NCBI RefSeq assembly: GCF_018332655.1
Contig: NZ_BOQL01000058.1
Location: 1-64,000, forward strand
Source of the DNA: Actinoplanes auranticolor
GTDB taxonomy: Bacteria; Actinomycetota; Actinomycetes; Mycobacteriales; Micromonosporaceae
DNA: 64,000 bases
Reading direction: 5' to 3'
Shown piece by piece: positions 1 through 8,378 of this stretch; positions within the stretch are counted from its first letter, which is position 1, and every line of letters begins with the position of its first letter. The notes beneath the pieces were generated by a model, which saw only the letters and a program-made list of their open reading frames with translations, was not told where the DNA came from and searched no databases. The position numbers were made by a program, and so were the translations under genes.

Positions 1-40
1 GCCGCCCAACTAGGCGACCCGCTCCCGGGGCACTCGTTCA

Positions 41-69
41 ACTTTACTCGCGCTATTTCTCAGCGTCAA
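41..69 (-). promoter_or_regulatory. Consensus sigma70-type promoter reading left out of the window
   Basis: On the minus strand there is TTGACG (plus 64-69), a spacer of exactly 17 bp and TAAAGT (plus 41-46). This is a near-ideal housekeeping promoter. It would transcribe the DNA left of the window. Its strength resembles stable-RNA (rRNA) promoters, but the downstream gene is not visible, so that is inference only. Confidence 0.6.
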
Positions 70-444
70 ATCCGGGTCTTACCGGTTTTGCGTGAGAGTT
101 TCGCGCAAGCCCCCCGATCCGTAGCTTCGGTCGAGAGCCGCGCACGACTCTACCCGATGCTATTTCCTAGGGGTTGGCAGGACGGCCGGTAGCTGATCTC
201 CGTGACCGGATCTTGCTCGGTCAGTTCGTTCTGCTTGCCTCGCCCGTTTCCCTGCGGCTCCCAAAACATTACCCGCTCCTGTCGGGAGCGCCAAATCGGC
301 CCCCCGTGGTCCCCACCACAACGCTCCCGTCCCGCCACCAGCGGCTGGCTGCAGGTCGCTGAGCAGGCATAAGAGCGGTGAGTAGCGGCGTCATCCGATC
401 GTGTAGCGACCGCTCCGAGGCATCGGGCTGGTGACTACCGCCGG

Positions 445-590
445 CTCGACCGCGGGCGGACGGCGGACCCCCGACGACGGACCTGGAGGGCGGAGGACGG
501 ACGGCGGACCGCGTGGGCGGACCCCGGAGGGCGAAGGGCGGACCCGGACGCGGATCAGCGGACGGCGGACGGCGGACGGCGGACGAGAGT
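445..590. repeat. GGACGGC-type heptamer repeats
   Basis: The region is full of CGGACGG/GGCGGAC heptamers. The clearest tandem run is at about 559-585, with roughly four head-to-tail copies of a 7-bp unit. Looser copies are scattered from about 445 on. Several frames stay open through it, but the encoded peptides are low-complexity Arg/Gly/Pro and look like by-products of the repeat. No function is assigned. Confidence 0.6.
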
Positions 591-750
591 CCACGCCAGG
601 TGTCACATGGCGTGGACGGGCGGCAGGCGCACCCGGCCCGGGGTCTTGGATGCGGCGACGCGCCTAAAGCACAGCGGTCCGGTCACGGAAGAGCAGGTGG
701 CGGGGCCGGCATAGGACGTACGGCATCAGACGCCGCGGGCAACAAGGTAG

Positions 751-960
751 AGCTTTGGTGCGGGAGGACAGGAAAGAGAGGAACGACGGGGACAGGAAGG
801 AACTGAGGATGGGAGAGACGGAGGACGCGAGAGGGAGGGGACGAGAGCGACCGAGGGGACTGGGGCCACCGAGGGGACGGAGAGGCGGAGGACGGGAGGT
901 CTTGAGAGGCAGGCAACCGAACGAAGGACCGGCAAGAGAAGAAGCCCCGTACGAAGGCTG
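751..960. other. Polypurine-rich tract upstream of the sigma factor gene
   Basis: On the plus strand 97 of the 120 bases from 781 to 900 are A or G (counted by eye), far above the half expected. The tract extends more weakly to about 960. I see no RNA gene or credible protein. Together with 1-750 this leaves about 1 kb at the left edge without a supported gene. Mirror-like purine runs of this sort can form triplex structures; that is inference. Confidence 0.6.
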
Positions 961-1059
961 TCGCACTCGGGGTGGCCACCTCCCCCGCTCTCCCCGGCGT
1001 ATGGTGCTGCCCTTGGTTGCAGGTACGGATTGATGCGATAGGGAGCCGACGGGATCACC

Positions 1060-1668
1060 GTGTCCGATGACGATGACCTCCTCCCCGCGCTGCGGGCTGC
1101 TCAGGGTGGTGATGAGCAGGGTTTCGCCACCCTCTGGCGGGCCCTGCAGCCGGCCGTTCTCCGGTATCTGCGGGTTGTCGTCGGTGACGCCGCCGAGGAT
1201 GTCGCCTCCGAGACGTGGTTGCAGGCCGCCCGGGATCTGCATCGGTTCTCCGGGGACGGTGCCGCTTTCCGGGGGTGGCTCTTCCGGATCGCCCGGCATC
1301 GGGGGATCGATGAGCGGCGGCGGGTCGGCCGGCGGCCCGAGGAGCCGGTGGCTTCCGGTGGATCCCCTGACTCCGGGCTCCGGGCCCGGGATGCCGCCGC
1401 CGAGGCTATGGAGGGCTCGGACACCCGGTGGGCGCTGGAGCTGATCTCGTCCCTGCCCTCCGACCAGGCCGAGGCCGTCATGTTGCGGGTCGTCGCCGGG
1501 CTGGATGTCGCCACGACCGCCAAGGTGCTCGGTAAGCGGTCCGGCGCTGTGCGGGTGGCGACGATGCGGGGTCTGCGGCGGCTGGCGGCGCATCCGCAGG
1601 TGCAGGCGCGCAACGCGCCGGTGGCCGGGAACGCGCCGATCGATCCGGCTCTGCCGGAAGGGGTGTAA
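1060..1668 (+). CDS. ECF-like sigma-70 family RNA polymerase sigma factor
   Basis: This 202-residue protein has the two-domain plan of an extracytoplasmic-function sigma factor. Region 2 is at about residues 20-90, with the FRGWLFRIARHRGIDERRR segment typical of the -10 recognition helix. Region 4 is at about 125-180, ending in a helix-turn-helix (VATTAKVLGKRSGAVRVATMRG). The chosen start is GTG at 1060, where similarity to the family begins. It would redirect RNA polymerase to a specific promoter set. The next gene begins five bases after its stop and encodes a membrane-anchored protein, the usual arrangement for a sigma/anti-sigma pair. The target regulon cannot be read from the sequence. 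Confidence 0.85.
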   Translation: MSDDDDLLPALRAAQGGDEQGFATLWRALQPAVLRYLRVVVGDAAEDVASETWLQAARDLHRFSGDGAAFRGWLFRIARHRGIDERRRVGRRPEEPVASGGSPDSGLRARDAAAEAMEGSDTRWALELISSLPSDQAEAVMLRVVAGLDVATTAKVLGKRSGAVRVATMRGLRRLAAHPQVQARNAPVAGNAPIDPALPEGV

Positions 1669-1672
1669 CGCG

Positions 1673-2503
1673 GTGGGGGCATGGAGCGCTCTTCGGTCTG
1701 CGATGTCGACGAGGCGAGCCCGCCGGATCGGTCTTACCGAGGCCGATCGGCTTGTAGCCGGTGCACGGCCGGACCCTGGCATGGAGGGTCTGGTCGAGCT
1801 GCTCGACGCCGCCAGGACTTCCACCCCCGGGGAGGATCTGGCCGGTGAGCGGGCGGCTGTGGCCGGCTTCCTCGCCGCGCGGCAGCGTGCTGTACCGACC
1901 GCGCCGCCGAGGAGAAGAAACCGGGCAGTCAGGACGATCGCGATGAAGGTGGCTCTCGGATTCGCTGTTCTGGCTTTCGGTGGTACCGCCTTGGCGGCGC
2001 GGACGGGCAGTCTGCCCCCGGCCGCGCAGGAACGCGCCCATGACATCTTCTCGCAGGCGGGAGTGCCCGCTCCGGACCGGTCGAGGCAGCCCTCCGCTGG
2101 TGGCGGTCCGACGTCAGCCGTACCGTCTCGCCTTCCGACCCCGGGCCGCAGCGTGACGTCCGCACCTGGCGGGACCACGGTCCTGGATCTCTGCCGGGTT
2201 TGGGACGCCGCCCGGCAGGATCCGCCCGGTAAGGCCGTGCCGGCGCCGACGCGGCGGGCTCTGGCCGCCGCGGCCGGCGGGATGCCGGAGATCGACGGCT
2301 TCTGCGCGAAGCAGCTCGGGAAGTCCGCCGAGCCCAGCGGGCCGCCGAGCAGTGGTACGGCCAGTAAGCCCGCCGAACCGCCGAAGCCCGGCAAGCCGAC
2401 CACCACCGGCAAGCCTTCCGACACGCCGAGCCATCCCGGTAAGGGTCACGGCACCAGCAAGCGACCGGATCACCCCAAGGGGCGTGGCAGGAACGGCGGG
2501 TGA
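1673..2503 (+). CDS. Single-pass membrane protein, probable anti-sigma partner
   Basis: The start is set at GTG 1673 because GGAAGGGG (1656-1663) lies 9 bp upstream, inside the end of the sigma gene, so the two are translationally coupled. An alternative ATG at 1703 lacks a ribosome site. The 276-residue product has an N-terminal cytoplasmic part with a LTEADRLVAGARPDP segment, one hydrophobic helix at about 90-109 and a long Pro/Ser/Thr/Lys-rich outer tail. Other proteins encoded just after ECF sigma genes share this plan. No zinc-binding HxxxCxxC motif is visible, so the anti-sigma role rests on position and topology. Confidence 0.7.
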   Translation: MGAWSALRSAMSTRRARRIGLTEADRLVAGARPDPGMEGLVELLDAARTSTPGEDLAGERAAVAGFLAARQRAVPTAPPRRRNRAVRTIAMKVALGFAVLAFGGTALAARTGSLPPAAQERAHDIFSQAGVPAPDRSRQPSAGGGPTSAVPSRLPTPGRSVTSAPGGTTVLDLCRVWDAARQDPPGKAVPAPTRRALAAAAGGMPEIDGFCAKQLGKSAEPSGPPSSGTASKPAEPPKPGKPTTTGKPSDTPSHPGKGHGTSKRPDHPKGRGRNGG

Positions 2504-2689
2504 GCAGGGCGGCGCCGGCGGCCTGCTGTTACTGATTGCGGTGGTGGCGCTGCCGGCCGGGTTCATCCGGGGCCGGCCCGGCTCGGTGCCCGGCCGGCCC
2601 GGCCGCGACGACCTGCGCATCAGTCGGCCGGACGCCGCGGTGCCGGCCCGGCCCCGCGCGACCACCCGGCCGCCGGCGAAGACCACGAC

Positions 2690-2850
2690 GGCCCCGGCGA
2701 CACGGTCTTCGAGCGTGATGCGGTCGGGCGGCTGATCCAGCCGTTGCGGGACCGGGGTGTCGGCGCGGTGTCGGGCAACACCAAGGTCGCAACCGCTGGG
2801 CCGCTGGCAGCACCTCAAGTACGTGATCGGCTTCAACCTGGACCGGCGGA
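2690..2850 (+). pseudogene. Frameshifted remnant of a family 2 glycosyltransferase
   Basis: One frame (from about 2699) reads DTVFERDAVGRLIQPLRD followed by GVGAVSGNTKV. A different frame (2757 on) continues with LGRWQHLKYVIGFNLDRRM. Together these match the catalytic core of NodC/hyaluronan-synthase-like GT2 enzymes, where the two segments are contiguous, so a frameshift near 2800 splits them. After RRM the similarity stops, so most of the enzyme is gone. A short open frame just upstream (GTG 2484 to 2735) with one hydrophobic stretch may be unrelated filler. Identification is from memory of family motifs. Confidence 0.55.
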
Positions 2851-2952
2851 TGTCCGCCGCGGCTCACATCGCCGCGACGGCGCCGGAGCCGCCCGTACCG
2901 GTGCCGTATCCCCGGCGATCCGAGCGCTGGCCGATCAACTAGACGGTGCCGC

Positions 2953-4212
2953 TCACCTGATCACCTCGACGCCGGCGAAGGTACGCTTGCCGCGGCGCAG
3001 GACCAGGAAACGGCCCTGCAGCAGCGCCGACTCCGGGACCGCGGCCTCGGGGTCGGTGAGGCGCTCGTTGTTGAGGTACGCGCCGCCCTCGGCGATCGTG
3101 CGGCGCGCCTCTCCCCCGCTCTTGACCAGCCCGGACGACTGCAGCAGCGCCGTCACGGTCGGCAGCTCACCGCGTACCTCGGTCAGGCCGGCCTCGGACA
3201 ACGCGGCCCGCAGCGTGTCCGCCGAGAGCTCCTCCAGCGATCCCCGGCCGAACAGCGCCTGGCTGGCGGTGACCGCCTGCCGGGCCTCCTCCTCGCCGTG
3301 CACCAGCGCGGTGATCTCGAAGGCCAGCTCGCGCTGGGCCAGCCGCGCCTGCGGCCGCTCGGCGGTCGCCTTCTCCAGCTCCTCGATCTCCTCGCGGCTC
3401 TTGAAGCTGAAGTAGCGCAGGTACTGCGGGACGTCGCGGTCGTCGGCGTTGACCCAGAACTGGTAGAACGCGTACGGCGAGGTCATCGCCGGGTCGAGCC
3501 AGGTGGCGCCGCCCTCGCTCTTGCCGAATTTGGTGCCGTCGGCCTTGAGGACCAGCGGGGTGGTGAAGGCGTGCACCGGGCCGGCGCCGCGGCGGCGGAC
3601 GAAGTCGACCCCGGCGGTGATGTTGCCCCACTGGTCGGAGCCGCCGAACTGCAGCGAGCAGCCGTGCCGGCGGTGCAGCTCGTGGAAGTCGTTGGCCTGC
3701 AGCAGCTGGTAGCTGAACTCGGTGAAGCTGATGCCGGTCTCCAGGCGGTTCTTCACCACGTCGCGGGCCAGCATCTTGTTGATCGGGAAGTGCTTGCCGA
3801 CGTCGCGCAGGAAGTCGATCACCGACAGGTCGCCGGTCCAGTCCAGGTTGTTGACCATGGTCGCGGCGTTCGCACCCTCGTAGGTGACGAACGGGGCCAG
3901 CTGGTCGCGGATGCGCAGCACCCAGCCGGCGGTCACCTCGCGCGGGTTGAGCACCCGCTCGGCCGACTTGCCGCCCGGGTCGCCGATCTGGCCGGTGGCC
4001 CCGCCGACCAGCAGCAGCGGACGGTGCCCGGCCAGCTGCAGGCGGCGGGCCGTGACCACCTGCATGAGGTTGCCGACGTGCAGGGAGGCGGCGGTCGGGT
4101 CGAAGCCGACGTAGAACGTGATCGAGCCGCCGTCGAGGTGCTTGCGCAGCTCCTCGGGGTCGGTGGAGTCCTGGATCAGTCCGCGCCACTGCATGTCGTC
4201 AACGAGAGTCAC
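2953..4212 (-). CDS. tyrS: Tyrosyl-tRNA synthetase
   Basis: This is a class I aminoacyl-tRNA synthetase that charges tRNA-Tyr in the cytoplasm. Residues 33-48 carry FYVGFDPTAASLHVGN, in which HVGN is the HIGH-motif variant of TyrRS. KFGKS at 228-232 is the KMSKS loop. The C-terminal ~65 residues form an S4-type RNA-binding domain. Length is 419 aa with GTG at 4212, normal for bacterial TyrRS; the start lacks a clear Shine-Dalgarno, and ATG 4194 is the alternative. No T-box-like leader was seen. In many actinobacteria tyrS lies near mpg and the arg cluster; both are in this window but further away. Confidence 0.95.
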   Translation of the reverse strand: MTLVDDMQWRGLIQDSTDPEELRKHLDGGSITFYVGFDPTAASLHVGNLMQVVTARRLQLAGHRPLLLVGGATGQIGDPGGKSAERVLNPREVTAGWVLRIRDQLAPFVTYEGANAATMVNNLDWTGDLSVIDFLRDVGKHFPINKMLARDVVKNRLETGISFTEFSYQLLQANDFHELHRRHGCSLQFGGSDQWGNITAGVDFVRRRGAGPVHAFTTPLVLKADGTKFGKSEGGATWLDPAMTSPYAFYQFWVNADDRDVPQYLRYFSFKSREEIEELEKATAERPQARLAQRELAFEITALVHGEEEARQAVTASQALFGRGSLEELSADTLRAALSEAGLTEVRGELPTVTALLQSSGLVKSGGEARRTIAEGGAYLNNERLTDPEAAVPESALLQGRFLVLRRGKRTFAGVEVIR

Positions 4213-4295
4213 CGGGAAATTGTCCCGCACCGGGCCCGGCCGCTCACACCGGGTTTCGGGATGCCGCGGTCGCGGCCAGGTGCGACGCTGGAACC

Positions 4296-5057
4296 ATGAG
4301 TCGCCTGGGTTCCGCCGCACCGCCCGTCGAGCTGTCCAAGAAGCAGGCCCAGGAGCGGCTGGACGTCGCCCAGCAACGGCTGCTGCGCCTGCGGCTGCTG
4401 CTCGGCGGCCAGATCGGCAACAAGAAGATCGGACCGCCACTCTGCGTGCTCTTCGAGGGCTGGGACGCCTCCGGCAAGGGCGGCGCGATCAAACGGCTGG
4501 TCGCACCGCTGGACCCGCGGCACGTCCGGGTGTCGCAGTTCGCCGCGCCGACCTACGACGAGAAACGGCACCACTTCCTGTGGCGCTTCTGGCCGAAGCT
4601 GCCCGGCTGGGGTGGCATGACGGTGCTGGACCGCTCCTGGTACGGCCGCGTCCTGGTCGAACGCGTCGAAGGCTTCGCCACCACGAAACAGTGGACCCGC
4701 GCGTACGACGAGATCGCCCAGTTCGAGCGGACGCTGACCGCCGAGGGCGCGATCCTCATCAAGTTCTGGATGCACGTCTCGGAGGACGAGCAGCTGCGCC
4801 GCTTCGAGGACCGGGCCGGTGACCCGTTGCGCCGGTGGAAGCTCACCGACGAGGACTGGCGCAACCGGGACCGCCGCGCCGACTACGAGAACGCGGTGGC
4901 GGAGATGCTGGACAAGACGGACAGGCCGAAGGCGCACTGGTACGTCATCCCCGGCGACGACAAGCACTACGCGCGCCTCGCCGTCGTCGAGCGGGTCTGC
5001 AAAACGGTCGAGAAGGCGCTCACCAGGCACGGATACGACATTCACGACGCTGACTGA
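4296..5057 (+). CDS. Polyphosphate kinase 2 family (PPK2) nucleotide phosphotransferase
   Basis: PPK2 proteins transfer phosphate between polyphosphate and nucleotides (NDP or NMP, depending on subclass). This 253-residue protein has the Walker A loop EGWDASGKGG at 54-63, the Walker B/lid segment LDRSWYGRVLVERVEG at 111-126 and KLTDEDWRNR further on, all in the standard order and spacing. Single-domain length rules out the duplicated class. Subclass (ADP/GDP or AMP substrate) cannot be settled by eye. It is a stand-alone gene, divergent from tyrS, with 83 bp between the starts. Confidence 0.9.
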   Translation: MSRLGSAAPPVELSKKQAQERLDVAQQRLLRLRLLLGGQIGNKKIGPPLCVLFEGWDASGKGGAIKRLVAPLDPRHVRVSQFAAPTYDEKRHHFLWRFWPKLPGWGGMTVLDRSWYGRVLVERVEGFATTKQWTRAYDEIAQFERTLTAEGAILIKFWMHVSEDEQLRRFEDRAGDPLRRWKLTDEDWRNRDRRADYENAVAEMLDKTDRPKAHWYVIPGDDKHYARLAVVERVCKTVEKALTRHGYDIHDAD

Positions 5058-5087
5058 AGCGGGCACACGCTGTTTGCCGAAGCCTTG

Positions 5088-5093
5088 TAGGGT
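5088..5093 (+). promoter_or_regulatory. -10 hexamer TAGGGT 8 bp before a GTG start
   Basis: TAGGGT ends 8 bp before the GTG at 5102 and no Shine-Dalgarno is present. Initiation of transcription would fall at or next to the start codon, giving a leaderless mRNA. Confidence 0.45.
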
Positions 5094-5101
5094 GCCCGCT
5101 C

Positions 5102-5947
5102 GTGAAGACCATCTTGCGCGCGCTCGGCGCGGCACTCGTCACCGCCGGCGTCCTGGCGGTCCCCTCGGTGGCCCAGGCGGCCGACGACGTCCCGCTGTTC
5201 GGGGCGCTGACCGAACGCGACGCGAACGGCCGTTCCGTCACCTACCCGATCCACCGCGGCGAGACCATTCCGGTGGTGCTGGGCGTCACCAACCGCGGCA
5301 CGGCGCCGTCGGCCGGGGTCGTGGTCAACATCCGGGTGTTCAACGAGCTGCGTCTGCCCCGGACCTTCACCAACTGCTGGTACTACACCGACAGCAACCT
5401 CGACGGCGCGTGGTGCGAGTTCGAGGGCGACCTTCCCGTCGGCGGCACCTACGCGCTCTCGCCGTTCCAGGTCTCGGCCGCGGCGGACGCCAAGGACTTC
5501 AGCGGCAGCGTCATCTTCCAGTGGTTCCCGAAGGACTGGGTGGACAAGAACGGCGGCATCAAGGACTCCGCCGAGGAGCATGGTGGCCCGGGCACGACGC
5601 CGGTCGCCGGCACCGGGGGCAAGCTGACCCTGGAGCCCAAGGAGCTGCCGGTGCCGGAGAAGACCGAGCGGGTCGGCTTCGCGTACGTCAAGCTGACGAC
5701 CCCGACGACGACGCCGCCGACCACCGCACCGACCACCGCGCCCACCTCGGCGCCGACCGCCACCCCGACCGGCACGCCCGCGGCCCCGGCCCCGGCGACC
5801 ACCCCGCCGGCCGACGGCGGCAGCGGCGGCGGACTGGCGGTGACCGGCAGCAACGCTGTCGCGATCGCAGGGGTGGGCGGCTTGCTGCTCGTCGCCGGTG
5901 TGGTGGCCTTCCTGCTCACCCGCCGCCGCAACAGGTTCACCGCCTGA
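5102..5947 (+). CDS. Secreted, sortase-anchored LAxTG surface protein
   Basis: The 281-residue product has a Sec signal peptide (about 1-26, ending VAQA), a globular domain with two visible Trp/Cys patches, then a long Thr/Pro/Ala spacer (about 200-235). The C-terminus is a cell-wall sorting signal: LAVTG at 245-249, a hydrophobic helix and a RRRNR tail. LAxTG is the motif recognised by class E sortases of high-GC actinobacteria, so the protein is expected to be attached to peptidoglycan. No sortase gene is in the window. The function of the globular part is unknown. Confidence 0.85.
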   Translation: MKTILRALGAALVTAGVLAVPSVAQAADDVPLFGALTERDANGRSVTYPIHRGETIPVVLGVTNRGTAPSAGVVVNIRVFNELRLPRTFTNCWYYTDSNLDGAWCEFEGDLPVGGTYALSPFQVSAAADAKDFSGSVIFQWFPKDWVDKNGGIKDSAEEHGGPGTTPVAGTGGKLTLEPKELPVPEKTERVGFAYVKLTTPTTTPPTTAPTTAPTSAPTATPTGTPAAPAPATTPPADGGSGGGLAVTGSNAVAIAGVGGLLLVAGVVAFLLTRRRNRFTA

Positions 5948-5951
5948 GCGG

Positions 5952-6605
5952 TCAGGCGACCGGGGCGTAGGCCGGTAGCCCCAGCGCCGCACGGATGGAC
6001 GCCTGCACCTCGTCGGCGGAGGGGCGGGCGTCCACGTCGTGCACGACCTCCTTGCGGCCGAAGAGTTCCAGCACCGGGCGGGTCTTCTCGTGGTAGTCCC
6101 GCAGGCGGGCCGCCAGCGCCTCCGGGGTGTCGTCCGCCCGGGTGATCAGCTCGGTGCCGCAGATGTCGCAGCGGCCCTCGACCTCCGGCCGGTCGGCGAT
6201 CACGTTGTAGTCCATGCCGCAGCCCGGGCAGAGCCGGCGGCTGAGCACCCGGCGGCGGACCTCGTCGTCGGGCAGCTCCAGGTGGATCACGCCGTCGATG
6301 TCGTAGCTCTCCATGAAGAACTCGGCCTGCCGGCCGTTGCGGGGGAAGCCGTCGATGACGAAGCCGAAGTTCCAGTCGTGCTGTTCGAGGCGGTCGCGGA
6401 CCACGGACTCCACCATGTCGTCGCCGACCAGTTCGCCGGCGTTCATGGTGCGCCGTACCTGGGCGCCGAGCTTGGTGTGGCGCTGCACGTGCCAGCGGAA
6501 GATGTCACCGACGCTGATGTGCACCAGGTTCAGGTCCTTGCAGAGCAGCTCGGCCTGGGTGCCCTTGCCGCTGCCCTGCACGCCCATGATCACGTACTTG
6601 CGCAT
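5952..6605 (-). CDS. adk: Adenylate kinase
   Basis: This cytosolic enzyme interconverts ATP + AMP and 2 ADP. The 217-residue protein has the P-loop GVQGSGKGT at 8-16, the AMP-binding segment with DGFPRN at 85-90 and a zinc-type LID with Cys126, Cys129, Cys146 and Cys149 (CPGC...CDIC). The ATG at 6605 opens directly on the core fold. The gene lies outside the usual secY-adk-map ribosomal-protein context, so it may be a second copy; the canonical one is not in this window. Confidence 0.85.
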   Translation of the reverse strand: MRKYVIMGVQGSGKGTQAELLCKDLNLVHISVGDIFRWHVQRHTKLGAQVRRTMNAGELVGDDMVESVVRDRLEQHDWNFGFVIDGFPRNGRQAEFFMESYDIDGVIHLELPDDEVRRRVLSRRLCPGCGMDYNVIADRPEVEGRCDICGTELITRADDTPEALAARLRDYHEKTRPVLELFGRKEVVHDVDARPSADEVQASIRAALGLPAYAPVA

Positions 6606-6619
6606 GGTGTCGTCCTCTC

Positions 6620-7204
6620 TCAGTCCGCGGCGCCCACGCGCAGCGGGCCCGGCGCCTTGCGTCCGTCGAGACCGGACGGGTCGATGCTCCACCCGTCGGC
6701 GACCCGCAGCACGTCGTGCTCGGAGACCAGCACCGTGCTCTCCTCGTCGACGAAGCTCGCCGGCAGTCCGGCGGCCCGCTCGGCCGGGTCCGGGTCGCCG
6801 TGCCACGAGGTGACGTCGCCCGTCTGTCCGACGTAGCCGAACGTGCGGACCAGCTCGCCGTCGACGGCCCGCTGCCAGCGGTGCGATTCGGTCACCCGGT
6901 GCGTGGCGAAGAACTGCACCTCGGTGTGCAGGCGCGCGGAGAGCTCCACCACGTCGACCACCGTGTCGGGGCGCAGCAGGTAACGGCCGGTCGCGAGCAC
7001 CCAGGACGTGTCGCGGGCGCCCGGCAGAGCGGGCGTGACCGCGACCCGGTCGTCGCTCAGGTGGGCCAGGTCGACCCCGGCGCGCCAGGACACCTCGCCC
7101 AGGTCGCGCAGGCCGAGCGCCGCGAGCACCTGCTCCGGATCGCCGTCGCGCACGGCGAGCCATGCCTGCTTACCGCCGAAACCGACCATGACGTCCGTAT
7201 CCAT
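6620..7204 (-). CDS. Conserved hypothetical protein
   Basis: I do not recognise this 194-residue protein. It is soluble, with no signal or membrane segment. It contains a patch EVQFFATHRVTESHRWQRAVDG followed by RTFGYVGQTGDVTSWHGDPDPAE. Coding is supported by position (14 bp before adk, same strand) and a clean amino-acid composition. The start at ATG 7204 is uncertain, since no good Shine-Dalgarno is seen and a GTG lies six bases further upstream. It may share a transcript with adk. Confidence 0.6.
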   Translation of the reverse strand: MDTDVMVGFGGKQAWLAVRDGDPEQVLAALGLRDLGEVSWRAGVDLAHLSDDRVAVTPALPGARDTSWVLATGRYLLRPDTVVDVVELSARLHTEVQFFATHRVTESHRWQRAVDGELVRTFGYVGQTGDVTSWHGDPDPAERAAGLPASFVDEESTVLVSEHDVLRVADGWSIDPSGLDGRKAPGPLRVGAAD

Positions 7205-7242
7205 GTCCACCACGGTAGTGGCCAACTCTCCGCGGTGACCGG

Positions 7243-7728
7243 TTATGCCCAGCCGTGGTCGCGGCGCAGCACACCGGCGACGCGGTCGAAGCGGGTGCGG
7301 TCGAGGACCGCGCCCTCGCGGCGGATGCCGTCCTCGTCGACCTCGACGACCCGGTCGAGCCGGATCCAGCTGGGCCGCGAGTCGCGGTCCCAGTCGCCGG
7401 GGCCCAGGGCGAGCCAGTTGCGCTGGCCGTCGCGCTCGGTCTGGCTGGAGAGCATCAGGCCGAGCAGGGTACGGCCGTTGCGCCCGACCACCAGCACCGG
7501 CCGGTCCTTGCCCTGTGACGGGTCGTCCTCGTACTTCACCCAGGTCCACACGATCTCGCCCGGGTCGGCGTCACCGTCGAGGTTCGGCGAGTACTCGAGG
7601 TTGCGGCCGCGCTGGGCGGTGGGGACCTGCCGTGGCGGGGCGGGGCGCGCGGTGCCCTGCGGAGCCGGGGTACGGCGCCCCGCCACCCGGCGCAGCGTGC
7701 TGGTGATGCCGTTGAGGAGTCTGCTCAC
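7243..7728 (-). CDS. PemK/MazF-family-like protein
   Basis: The 161-residue protein has a disordered Arg/Pro-rich N-terminus (1-55), then a compact domain beginning GEIVWTWVKYEDDPSQGKDRPVLVVG. This matches the start of the PemK/MazF growth-inhibitor fold, where the conserved Arg-Pro-Val-Leu strand is part of the active-site sheet. MazF toxins are ribosome-independent RNases. No small antitoxin ORF lies directly upstream or downstream, so it is either an orphan toxin-like protein or a domesticated member. Activity is not predictable from sequence alone. Confidence 0.7.
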   Translation of the reverse strand: MSRLLNGITSTLRRVAGRRTPAPQGTARPAPPRQVPTAQRGRNLEYSPNLDGDADPGEIVWTWVKYEDDPSQGKDRPVLVVGRNGRTLLGLMLSSQTERDGQRNWLALGPGDWDRDSRPSWIRLDRVVEVDEDGIRREGAVLDRTRFDRVAGVLRRDHGWA

Positions 7729-7760
7729 CCGCGCACTGTATCGACCAGGGCGCGCGCGTC

Positions 7761-7766
7761 TAGGCT
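7761..7766 (+). promoter_or_regulatory. -10 hexamer TAGGCT 6 bp before an ATG start
   Basis: TAGGCT ends 6 bp before the ATG at 7773 with no ribosome-binding site between, the pattern of a leaderless transcript. Confidence 0.45.
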
Positions 7767-7772
7767 CGCGGC

Positions 7773-8378
7773 ATGACTCCCGGCGTGGACGCGTGGCAGC
7801 CGTACTCGCCGGAGGAGCTGGCGGACCGGCTGGCCGCGCTGCCGGTCACCTGGGCCGTGGCCGGTGGGTGGGCGGTGGATCTGTTCCTGGGCCGGGTCAC
7901 CCGGGAGCATCACGACATCGAGATGGTCCTGCCCGCGTCCGAGTTCCGCCTGTTGCCGCCGCTGTTCCCGGGCTGGGAGTTCCACGTGCCGCAGTCCGGG
8001 AAGCTGACGCCCGCCGACCCGGTGAGCCTGGCGGCCGAGTTCCAGACCTGGGCGCTGGACCCGGTGACCCGGATGTGGCGCTTCGACGTCTTCCGGGAGC
8101 GGCACGACGGTGACACCTGGATCTGCCGGCGCGACGAGCGGATCCGCCGCCCGTACGCGGAGGTGGTGCAGCGCACGCCGGACGGGATCCCCTTCGTCGT
8201 CCCCGAGGTGGTCCTGCTCTTCAAGGCCAAGGCCGCCCGGGACAAGGACGAGCAGGACCTCGCCGCGGTGCTGCCGGAGCTGCCGGCCGCCCGGCGGTCC
8301 TGGCTGGACGCGGCGCTGGCACTGGCGCATCCGGAGCACCCCTGGCGCGAGCGGCTGGCTCACTCCGCCGGACGGTAG
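7773..8378 (+). CDS. Nucleotidyltransferase-fold protein (aminoglycoside adenylyltransferase-like)
   Basis: The 201-residue protein opens with WAVAGGWAVDLFLG (27-40) followed by TREHHDIEMVLP (43-54). This GGWAvD...H.DIE arrangement is the catalytic GS...DxE signature of the aminoglycoside 2''/lincosamide nucleotidyltransferase superfamily. Many chromosomal members have no known substrate, so resistance should not be assumed. The C-terminal part (PEVVLLFKAKAARDKDEQDLAAVLP) is the usual helical domain. It is a stand-alone gene and probably leaderless. Its 3' end overlaps the convergent neighbour by 19 bp. Confidence 0.75.
   Translation: MTPGVDAWQPYSPEELADRLAALPVTWAVAGGWAVDLFLGRVTREHHDIEMVLPASEFRLLPPLFPGWEFHVPQSGKLTPADPVSLAAEFQTWALDPVTRMWRFDVFRERHDGDTWICRRDERIRRPYAEVVQRTPDGIPFVVPEVVLLFKAKAARDKDEQDLAAVLPELPAARRSWLDAALALAHPEHPWRERLAHSAGR

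Noticed and set aside
1..1060. rRNA or tRNA genes at the left edge
   Set aside because: No conserved rRNA sequence or cloverleaf was recognised; only a promoter pointing outward.
664..2424. 586-codon open frame on the minus strand
   Set aside because: It runs antisense through the sigma and anti-sigma genes and the purine tract. The product is low-complexity Arg/Pro/Ser, as expected from GC-rich antisense frames.
7243..8378. Toxin-antitoxin pair (PemK-like plus nucleotidyltransferase)
   Set aside because: The two genes are divergent with separate promoters and neither neighbour resembles an antitoxin.
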